DNA from: Alphaproteobacteria bacterium
GTDB taxonomy: Bacteria; Pseudomonadota; Alphaproteobacteria; Micavibrionales; Micavibrionaceae
NCBI GenBank assembly: GCA_030427765.1
Contig: JAUICS010000001.1
Coordinates: 1-18,177 of the forward strand
Direction of reading: 5' to 3'
DNA length: 18,177 nucleotides
A program made the translations under genes and the position numbers. Below, one piece after another: positions 8,459 through 14,121 of the stretch. Below the pieces are notes generated by a model that made no database searches, was not told where the DNA came from, and saw nothing but the letters and a program-made list of their open reading frames with translations. The first letter of the stretch is position 1. Each line of letters opens with the position of its first letter.

Positions 8459-9432
8459 TACGCCGCCTTTCTGCGTTCCTGCATAAGGTCTTCTTGACGG
8501 AAATCAGGGTCGATTTGTTGCATCAGGTCGGTGTTGATCAAATCATTGCCCCAGTTTTCGGCAACCTGCTTGTGGAAATGGATACCCACCTCTCTATAAT
8601 GTGCCCAATCGCGTGTCTGACGGTCTGTTATGTCTTTGATCTTCTTTAAAATATCAAGATGTTCCGGCTCCAGTTCGGAAATGTCCTGACGGAAACCTTT
8701 TTCAATATTGCGGACAAAATTTGATTTGCCGATACATCCGATCAAAGAATCGCCAACACGATCACGAATGAATGTTTCATCAGATTCATCCTCGACCTTA
8801 TTACCGATTACAAAAATCTTGACGCCGAACGGGTCGCCGTATTTACGGCACTGGTCATAGACACCTGTTGATTTTAACGTTGGCTCGACAACAAGGAAAA
8901 TCGCATCAAAACGTGTTGCGAGGGAGCATGATGCAAACGGGTCCGCACCCGCACACATATCGCCAATAACATATTCTCCCGGCCCATCAATAAGATGATT
9001 CAGGAACACGCCAAACGCTCCGGTAAATTTATGAAAACAAGTTGCGCCTACATCTTCGTTACTATGACCGCCGACTGACATGAACCGAATGCCATCACGT
9101 TCGATCTGATATGTATCGAAAACGGCATTATTGTCGTTAAACCAGATAAGACCCGATCCGTTTCCGGCAGGGGTTGTTTCGACAACATGCGTTTCTTCCA
9201 GAATGCCAGGGTTTTGGCCGCGTACATACTTGTTGAGTGCGGCTTGATCGGTTCCTAATTTCGGTAGGTTCTGCATTTCTTCTTCGGAAAATCCGATGGC
9301 CTCACCCAAATGCTGATTGATATCACCGTCAATGACCAAAACAGGTGCTTCTTTTGACGCAAGGTAACGTGCATACAAACTGGATACAGTTGATTTTCCG
9401 CTACCGCCTTTTCCACAAAATGCAATACGCAT
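8458..9432 (-). CDS. CooC-type nickel/zinc-insertion ATPase homologue
   Basis: This 324-residue SIMIBI-class ATPase has a canonical deviant Walker A, GKGGSGKST at 7-15, a VIDGD switch-type motif at 33-37, a DMCAG motif at 158-162 where CooC proteins have DxEAG, and NKVED at 211-215. C132-x-H134, C160 and C169 are candidate metal ligands. CooC itself inserts nickel into CO dehydrogenase, but no CO dehydrogenase, hydrogenase or urease gene is present here. A chaperone role for some other metalloprotein or metal complex is therefore inferred. It is the first gene of the nine-gene operon, with a strong CGGAGGA ribosome site four bases before the ATG and a palindrome-bearing promoter behind it. 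Confidence 0.82.
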   Translation of the reverse strand: MRIAFCGKGGSGKSTVSSLYARYLASKEAPVLVIDGDINQHLGEAIGFSEEEMQNLPKLGTDQAALNKYVRGQNPGILEETHVVETTPAGNGSGLIWFNDNNAVFDTYQIERDGIRFMSVGGHSNEDVGATCFHKFTGAFGVFLNHLIDGPGEYVIGDMCAGADPFASCSLATRFDAIFLVVEPTLKSTGVYDQCRKYGDPFGVKIFVIGNKVEDESDETFIRDRVGDSLIGCIGKSNFVRNIEKGFRQDISELEPEHLDILKKIKDITDRQTRDWAHYREVGIHFHKQVAENWGNDLINTDLMQQIDPDFRQEDLMQERRKAA

Positions 9433-9461
9433 ATATTCCTCCGATTTTAATTTATTGAGGC

Positions 9462-9490
9462 ACTCTAATGTTACAATGTAACATAATCAA
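9462..9490 (-). promoter_or_regulatory. Sigma70-type promoter with Zur-like palindrome in the spacer
   Basis: On the minus strand the order is TTGATT (9490-9485), a 17-base spacer, then TAGAGT (9467-9462). The spacer at 9468-9484 reads ATGTTACAATGTAACAT on the plus strand: two perfect 7-base arms around AAT. This closely resembles the Zur consensus of proteobacteria (ATGTTATA-n-TATAACAT). A repressor bound there would cover both promoter elements. The start codon of the CooC-type gene lies about 30 bases downstream. Operator position is seen; assignment to Zur is inferred, as Fur-family relatives use similar sites. Confidence 0.72.
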
Positions 9491-9502
9491 GTTTTTTCTT
9501 GT

Positions 9503-9925
9503 TTATTGGGGTGTAATTTGCGGGGCATCAGTAACATTTTGTTGGAAAGACGGCCCGCAAATAAACATATTATCGGGGTCAAAACCGGCGGGATATGAGG
9601 GATGGCTGTGCCATAAACCGTGATCATGTCCGATAAATTCGTTTATACCGAAGGCCACGATCAACGCAATTGACGCCGCCCCTAATAATTTTGGCAAAGA
9701 TGTTGTTTCGCCGCGCAGCCTGTCAATGGCCCATGTTGCCCCCATTGCAATAAGGGGGCTGGTTATATACATGACCGTCGCCATAAACGTATGGGACAGG
9801 CTTCCACCAAACAGGCCGATAATGGCCGGTGCGGCAATGCATCCCGCATGGGATAACACGGCCCCGCCAAAACCATCCCGTGCGCATTTACAGCAGCTTG
9901 TAAATGCTTCTGCAGTTATGCTCAT
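9503..9925 (-). CDS. Small Cys/His-rich membrane protein, possibly MerC-like
   Basis: I choose the ATG at 9925 over the longer frame to 10021. It has an AAAGGAG ribosome site six bases before it, and the longer frame would overlap the upstream gene. The 140-residue product has three likely membrane helices at about 23-43, 47-67 and 78-98. It carries CCKC at 11-14, SHAGC at 25-29 (recalling the conserved Cys-bearing first helix of MerC), a His cluster at 100-108 (HDHGLWHSH) and C123. This looks like a small metal-binding transporter, but the MerC similarity is only by pattern. It lies just upstream of the Zur-like promoter, 10 bases after the unrecognised gene. Confidence 0.65.
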   Translation of the reverse strand: MSITAEAFTSCCKCARDGFGGAVLSHAGCIAAPAIIGLFGGSLSHTFMATVMYITSPLIAMGATWAIDRLRGETTSLPKLLGAASIALIVAFGINEFIGHDHGLWHSHPSYPAGFDPDNMFICGPSFQQNVTDAPQITPQ

Positions 9926-9935
9926 ATTGGCTCCT

Positions 9936-10694
9936 TTACCGTTCCAGTTTGCGGCCTTTGGCGCCTTCGCACATGATGCAATTGCTTGCCCCGTCAAGGC
10001 CGAAACCGTTGTCGAAGTCATCCTGTGCAGTTTGGCAGATAAATGCGACTGAATCGCGGAATGTGTCTTCCAGCACTTCAGGTAAGCCCGGCTGGTTTAG
10101 CAACGCTTCCGTTGCGTGACGGATACCTGCCAGATGCGCTATATACGGCCTGTCATGTAATGCAACCGTGTTATCGTTCTCAAGATCGAATAAATCGTCA
10201 ACGGTTATCAATTCGAGATTTCCGCTAGCGTATGATCGATCTACATCATCATATCCTTTGAACAGGTTAACCACGGCAGCATCCAGAAACGGTCCGTTTT
10301 CACGCGGGTCGGCCGGGGCACAGCATGTTTTTTTGTATCCGTCCGCCGTGACAATATCCGGAATACTTAAGCCTTCTTTGGTTAAATCGCATCGATCTGC
10401 GACGATATTAAGGGCGGCACGTATACGCTCTATATTATCCTCCAATGATGCTTCAACCTCCTCAATAGGACGTTCCAGGCCGGAACGTGCAAATATGGCT
10501 TTTGCCTCATCGGTAATCAGTTCTTCGGGATTAAAACCATCAATTTCGAACAGATCGGCCATTTGCCACTTTGTTTGCTCAATTCTGAAAAGAGCCATTG
10601 CCGTTAAGCCAACGGCGTATTTCCCCAAGTGAAATTCGCCCGTCACAGGGTCTGTAGCGGCCAATTTGACCGCATGTTTATGCCATCTACACAT
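9936..10694 (-). CDS. Unrecognised cytoplasmic protein with Cys motifs
   Basis: The 252-residue product matches no family I recognise. It has no membrane helix or signal peptide, is acidic and probably mostly helical. Possible metal or redox sites are C2, CC at 124-125, C220 and a C239-x2-C242 pair close to the C-terminus. An AAGGA ribosome site sits about nine bases before the ATG. It lies between the DUF2946-like gene (49 bases upstream) and the Cys/His membrane protein (10 bases downstream), all on the same strand. A link to metal handling is inferred from context only. Codon use looks like that of its operon neighbours, and the frame is uninterrupted, so I take it as a real gene. Confidence 0.7.
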   Translation of the reverse strand: MCRWHKHAVKLAATDPVTGEFHLGKYAVGLTAMALFRIEQTKWQMADLFEIDGFNPEELITDEAKAIFARSGLERPIEEVEASLEDNIERIRAALNIVADRCDLTKEGLSIPDIVTADGYKKTCCAPADPRENGPFLDAAVVNLFKGYDDVDRSYASGNLELITVDDLFDLENDNTVALHDRPYIAHLAGIRHATEALLNQPGLPEVLEDTFRDSVAFICQTAQDDFDNGFGLDGASNCIMCEGAKGRKLER

Positions 10695-10743
10695 AGATAA
10701 TTTTCCTTACATAAGGTTTAAGATTGAAATATTTTGTCTTAAG

Positions 10744-11154
10744 TTACGAAAGGATTGCGGGCGGGCCTTGTGCCTCATAAGATTTTTGGGAAATGGCTTG
10801 TAAAGCCGTAATAACGGGAAAAGATGCCACATTGTTTGTGCCATTTAGCAAAGGCAGGTACATTGGTATCACACCATGCATTCCCTTTGAAATCACAAAC
10901 GTATAGGGGCATGTGGAGTGTGATGATTCATGATCGTGATCGGTGCCTTGCCCCGTATCATCTTCATTTGCAGGTAACTGATCAATATCCACCAGTTTTG
11001 TTACAAAACCGTTGCCAGAACAAATGACAATCTTCATTTTACCGTCATTATCTGTGCCAGGCATAAATCCGGCGGGGATCATTGCCTGCATTACAAACGC
11101 GAGAAGAATAAACGCAATAAACTGTTTACGGGTTTTGGTCAGCATTGGTCTCAT
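10744..11154 (-). CDS. DUF2946-like small membrane-anchored protein
   Basis: This 136-residue protein has an N-terminal hydrophobic segment (about 10-28) leading into IPAGFMPG, followed by IVICSGNG and a later CPYTF, and ends with GPPAILS. This order (AG-MP, I-C, C-P-F, then a PP near the end) is the DUF2946 pattern. The family has no assigned function, but many members sit near copper or other metal uptake genes. A DHDHESSH cluster at about 72-79 could bind metal. The ribosome site before the ATG at 11154 is weak (TTGGAT), and an in-frame ATG three codons in is an alternative. It is the first gene inside the tRNA-Leu-flanked block. Confidence 0.65.
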   Translation of the reverse strand: MRPMLTKTRKQFIAFILLAFVMQAMIPAGFMPGTDNDGKMKIVICSGNGFVTKLVDIDQLPANEDDTGQGTDHDHESSHSTCPYTFVISKGMHGVIPMYLPLLNGTNNVASFPVITALQAISQKSYEAQGPPAILS

Positions 11155-11258
11155 ATTAATCCAACTGCTAGCACCCGAATATGCAGAAGTAAACCAGAAA
11201 TCGAACAGGTGTATATTTTTTCTATCTGTTGTTTTTTTTGATTATTCAGGTGTGTTTG

Positions 11259-11292
11259 TCCCTAAGATACAATGGCAAATATCTTTAAGGGA
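11259..11292. repeat. Imperfect inverted repeat upstream of tRNA-Leu
   Basis: TCCCTAAGATA (11259-11269) and TATCTTTAAGGGA (11280-11292) pair with two bulged bases around a 10-base loop. No T-tract follows on either strand, so it does not look like an intrinsic terminator. It may be an operator for the divergent DUF2946-like gene or the tRNA, or chance. No convincing promoter could be picked in the rest of 11155-11316, which is T-rich on the plus strand. Confidence 0.4.
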
Positions 11293-11316
11293 TAAGATTA
11301 CGAGATTTCCTCATGC

Positions 11317-11403
11317 TGGCCCGTGGCGGAATTGGTAGACGCTGCAGACTTAAAATCTGTTGTCCGTAAGGACGTGCCGGTTCAAGTCCGGCCGGGCCCA
11401 CCA
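11317..11403 (+). tRNA. tRNA-Leu (anticodon UAA)
   Basis: This is an 87-base tRNA with D-arm GCGGAATTGGTAGACGC, anticodon stem GCAGA/TCTGT and loop CTTAAAA (anticodon TAA in DNA). It has a class II variable arm (TGTCCGTAAGGACG), T-loop TTCAAGT with stem GCCGG/CCGGC, and an encoded CCA. Six acceptor pairs form. The first base is T opposite C at the 1:72 position, which is unusual. Its last 21 bases recur exactly at the window start, and its middle recurs in degenerate form at 13622-13664. Confidence 0.93.
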
Positions 11404-11474
11404 TAGGGCCATATAGGGCCGTTTGTAAACTTGGAAAGCTGATTAAAAATCCATCCAATTAGAATTCATGCACA

Positions 11475-11520
11475 AATCCTATCATTTTTTATTCTTTTTC
11501 CTATCATTTATGATAGGATT
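11475..11520. promoter_or_regulatory. Operator-like array of three TCCTATCAT half-sites upstream of the Fic gene
   Basis: CCTATCATTTATGATAGG at 11500-11517 is an 8-bp perfect palindrome with a 2-base centre. A further direct copy, AATCCTATCAT, lies at 11475-11485 and is complementary to ATGATAGGATT at 11510-11520, so an 11-bp stem with a 24-base loop is also possible. The array ends 32 bases before the fic ATG. The winged-helix domain at the start of that protein makes autoregulation likely, by inference. Confidence 0.65.
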
Positions 11521-11552
11521 TCCAAAAGTTTTTGAGAGGATAAGTAGTCTTA

Positions 11553-12596
11553 ATGCAGCTAACGCCGAGACAGCAAGAGATTATACAGATCGTGACCGCA
11601 GAGGAAACAGCCTCCATCTCTGCAATCAAAGAGCATTTACGTGAAGATATAAGCACCCCAACGCTGAACAGGGACCTGGCGAAATTAGTGGCCGAACATT
11701 ACCTGCTTAAAACAGGCAAGGGACGCGCAACCTCATACAAAATATCACCTGCCTACAACGTTTTCGCGCCGATTGATGCAGCGAATTATTTTGATATAGA
11801 GCCAGACGCACGCAAAGCACAAACACGTTTTAATACCGATATTCTATCCCTATTGGGTGATGTTCCGCTATTTAATGACGATGAGAAGAAGCATCTCGAA
11901 GAGCTAAAGGAAGAATATCAGGCCAATATTTCGGACTACCCCGAGGCTTTGTTTCAGAAAGAACTGGAACGGTTAACGATTGAGCTAAGCTGGAAGTCCT
12001 CTCAGATTGAAGGGAACACGTATTCGTTGTTGGAAACCGAACGCCTATTTAAAGAGAAAGAGGAGGCAGAAGGTAAACCCAAAGAGGATGCGACAATGCT
12101 GCTTAATCATAAATACGCTTTGGATTACATGCTTGAGCATAAGAGCATTGCCGAGACGTTAAGCTTGCGCTTGCTTGAAGAGATTCACTCGTTGCTCATT
12201 AAGGGCTTAGGCGTGGGGCGCAACATCCGCTCGCGAACCGTTGGTATTACGGGAACAGCCTACAAACCATTAGACAATGAATATCAAATTAAAGAAGCAA
12301 TGGAACGTATGTGCAGCATCATCAATATGCGGGAAAACGGCTTTGAAAAGTCCCTGCTGGCGGTTGCTTTGATTTCATATATTCAGCCCTTTGAAGATGG
12401 AAACAAGCGCACAGGCCGTATGATAAGCAATGCCCTATTAATTGGTGAGGGTATGTGCCCATTATCATACCGCAGCGTAGATTCCATTGACTATAAAAAG
12501 GCCATGCTGCTGTTTTACGAGCAGAATAATCTATCCGCATTTAAGCAGATATTCCTTGAGCAAATTGAATTTGGCGTAAAGAATTATTTTCGTTAG
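11553..12596 (+). CDS. Winged-helix/Fic-domain protein with degenerate catalytic motif
   Basis: This 347-residue protein begins with a winged helix-turn-helix (about 1-65, recognition segment TPTLNRDLAKL). A Fic N-terminal region follows, with inhibitory motif S149-x3-E153-G154 in SSQIEGN, then the Fic domain with QPFEDGNKRTGR at 278-289. Active Fic proteins have His at the first position to deprotonate the target hydroxyl. Here codon CAG gives Gln, although the phosphate-binding GNKR and terminal Arg remain. AMP transfer is therefore doubtful, and the protein may work as a regulator or a decoy. Inhibitory motif N-terminal to the Fic motif places it in class II, so no separate antitoxin is expected. 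An AGAGGAT ribosome site lies about 13 bases before the ATG. Confidence 0.88.
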   Translation: MQLTPRQQEIIQIVTAEETASISAIKEHLREDISTPTLNRDLAKLVAEHYLLKTGKGRATSYKISPAYNVFAPIDAANYFDIEPDARKAQTRFNTDILSLLGDVPLFNDDEKKHLEELKEEYQANISDYPEALFQKELERLTIELSWKSSQIEGNTYSLLETERLFKEKEEAEGKPKEDATMLLNHKYALDYMLEHKSIAETLSLRLLEEIHSLLIKGLGVGRNIRSRTVGITGTAYKPLDNEYQIKEAMERMCSIINMRENGFEKSLLAVALISYIQPFEDGNKRTGRMISNALLIGEGMCPLSYRSVDSIDYKKAMLLFYEQNNLSAFKQIFLEQIEFGVKNYFR

Positions 12597-12685
12597 GGTC
12601 AGGATGAGTATTTATAAAAATAATTATTTCATAACAACACATTTTTCCGCGCGTACCACCGCAGCAAAAAAGGGGAGAGAAACGA

Positions 12686-13513
12686 GTGACATTTATGGAT
12701 AAAACCATAACAGAGCAAGAGACAACAGAAAACAAGCCATCGAAAAAATGGCTATGGATCAGTTTTATCGTGACGGTTGTTGCTTCATTTGCCTATATTC
12801 CCGCATTTTATTTTCACGTCATTGGCCCATGGATTTTGGTTTATACAGTGCTTGTATCAATCTTTTTTAATTTACGATTTAAAGCCCTTTTAAAACGCTT
12901 TTCATTAACAGAAGACAAAGCCCAAAGGGCAAAGCATATTTTGAAGGGAGTGTTTGAAATTATTTTACTGGCAACTATTATTACTGCTTTGCCACAAAAT
13001 ATGAATTTATTGGCCTATGATATTGGTTTTCTGAATTTTGATGCTTCCATTCAATACTTCAGCAACGATTACCATTATCATTCTATTTTAGAGTATTTCT
13101 TTCCAAACAACTTTCAGGAAGCACCTAACAGCTTTCATAAGCTGTTGTTTGTTACTACATTTTTTAATGGCACTTTTATTGTAATATTCAAAACCTTTTA
13201 TTCTTTCGGGAAATATTTTGAAATTAATGACAAATTATTTTTCTTGGGATGGGACAAAAAAAGAATAGAAGATTATGTAGTAGTTTATAAATTTTATATT
13301 ATAGCACTACTTATAATTTGCGTAGCTTTTGTAGTATTAACTATTCCCTTTTTCTATTCTCTTGTATTTCTTGAAAATGCTAAGGAGAATACATACCTGT
13401 TCATAATATATTCTTTTGTATGGTTTTATTTCTTTTTATTGAATTTCTTTAATTCACTATTAACTACTACACATAATCGATTGGTCGGTATCTATTCAAG
13501 GAATAATAGTTAA
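12686..13513 (+). CDS. AT-rich multi-spanning membrane protein, unrecognised
   Basis: I favour the GTG at 12686. AGGGGAGA lies about 8 bases before it, against about 17 bases for the ATG three codons later. The 275-residue product has five to six likely membrane helices (about 25-45, 48-65, 90-110, 150-170, 203-228 and 235-255) and a charged loop near 182-200. No family motif is recognised. Base composition is clearly more AT-rich than the flanking blocks, with many Phe, Ile and Tyr codons ending in T or A, which points to separate ancestry. It follows the Fic gene by 89 bases on the same strand. Confidence 0.68.
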   Translation: MTFMDKTITEQETTENKPSKKWLWISFIVTVVASFAYIPAFYFHVIGPWILVYTVLVSIFFNLRFKALLKRFSLTEDKAQRAKHILKGVFEIILLATIITALPQNMNLLAYDIGFLNFDASIQYFSNDYHYHSILEYFFPNNFQEAPNSFHKLLFVTTFFNGTFIVIFKTFYSFGKYFEINDKLFFLGWDKKRIEDYVVVYKFYIIALLIICVAFVVLTIPFFYSLVFLENAKENTYLFIIYSFVWFYFFLLNFFNSLLTTTHNRLVGIYSRNNS

Positions 13514-13529
13514 TGTTAGGAGAAATTAG

Positions 13530-13592
13530 ATGAGTGAACAAGAGGAGAACACTAACTGGCAAATCAAAATAATCAAAACTCGTATTGGTTAA
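13530..13592 (+). pseudogene. 20-codon ORF, possibly the stump of a truncated gene
   Basis: An ATG at 13530 with an AGGAGA ribosome site seven to eight bases upstream opens a frame of 20 codons (MSEQEENTNWQIKIIKTRIG) ending in TAA. It lies 16 bases after the membrane protein stop and 29 bases before the degenerate tRNA-Leu remnant. The good ribosome site and charged start suggest a third gene of the same transcript cut by the recombination that left the remnant. A genuine small peptide is possible. Confidence 0.35.
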
Positions 13593-13621
13593 GTCACGGA
13601 AAGCTTTTTTATGATATACAA

Positions 13622-13664
13622 GCTGCGACTTAAAATCTACTGTCTGTGAGGACGTGCCGCTTCA
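13622..13664 (+). pseudogene. Degenerate tRNA-Leu fragment
   Basis: These 43 bases align with about bases 11341-11384 of the intact tRNA-Leu: anticodon stem, the loop CTTAAAA, variable arm and start of the T-arm. There are five substitutions and one deleted base in 44 columns, so about 38 match. The 5' acceptor/D-arm part and the 3' end are missing, so it cannot be a working tRNA. It marks the boundary between the AT-rich Fic block and the respiratory gene block. The rest of 13514-13764 holds the small ORF above and the FNR-type box below. Confidence 0.82.
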
Positions 13665-13685
13665 GGAACATCTAACATGCTGCAA

Positions 13686-13699
13686 TTGATGAAAGTCAA
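13686..13699 (+). promoter_or_regulatory. FNR/FixK-type box
   Basis: TTGATGAAAGTCAA fits TTGAT-N4-ATCAA at nine of ten positions. A -10-like TAACAAT lies at 13721-13727, with its centre about 32 bases beyond the box centre. That is the spacing of a class II FNR-activated promoter (box at -41.5). The ATG of the downstream 118-residue gene is at 13765. Confidence 0.75.
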
Positions 13700-13764
13700 T
13701 TTCAAATCCGCCGTCATGGATAACAATGTAAGCATGGGAGTTTTTTCGAAAAGGACGAACAGGC

Positions 13765-14121
13765 ATGTCAGATCATGATCTTTTTAAAAAATATTTGGAG
13801 ATTTGCAACACGGCGCTCCGCGCCAACAAAGACCGTTTCCCTTATAAACAAGTGTTAGGGGCGGCACAAAACAGTCAAAAAGGCAGGACGATTGCCGTCA
13901 ATATTGTCGATGATACTCCGCAAGAATCATACATCATAAAACTTCAAAACGATCGCATTAGTGGAAATTCGGAAAACCTGGCAAACCAGGATACTTGCGA
14001 TGGAAAATGGAATATCCGCAAATCGTATCTGGAAATGGTTGTAAATGACCCGGACGCATATATCAAAAACCCCGCAAAAATTGACTGGGAATGGATGTAT
14101 GACATTGATGTTGCGGAATAA
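13765..14121 (+). CDS. Small hypothetical protein under an FNR-type box
   Basis: The 118-residue product is soluble, with no membrane segment or signal peptide, and ends in a Trp/Asp-rich stretch (DWEWMYDIDVAE). Cys at 14 and one near residue 78 are the only cysteines. I do not recognise the family. It has an AAAAGGA ribosome site about nine bases before the ATG and stands behind a well-placed FNR/FixK-type box, so expression under low oxygen or nitric oxide is likely. Its stop codon directly abuts the stop of the convergent regulator gene. Promoter and ribosome site make it a real gene with fair confidence. Confidence 0.72.
   Translation: MSDHDLFKKYLEICNTALRANKDRFPYKQVLGAAQNSQKGRTIAVNIVDDTPQESYIIKLQNDRISGNSENLANQDTCDGKWNIRKSYLEMVVNDPDAYIKNPAKIDWEWMYDIDVAE

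Noticed and set aside
8458..9432. CO dehydrogenase maturation operon
   Set aside because: The CooC-type ATPase alone suggests it, but no CooS, CooF, CooJ, CooT or hydrogenase gene is present, and the neighbours are amino-acid and sulfur enzymes.
9926..10021. Upstream in-frame start of the Cys/His membrane protein at 10021
   Set aside because: It would overlap the end of the upstream gene by 86 bases and has no good ribosome site, whereas the ATG at 9925 has AAAGGAG at proper spacing.
11553..12596. Fic-type toxin-antitoxin module
   Set aside because: No antitoxin gene is adjacent, the inhibitory motif is inside the protein, and the catalytic His is missing, so a toxin role is not supported.
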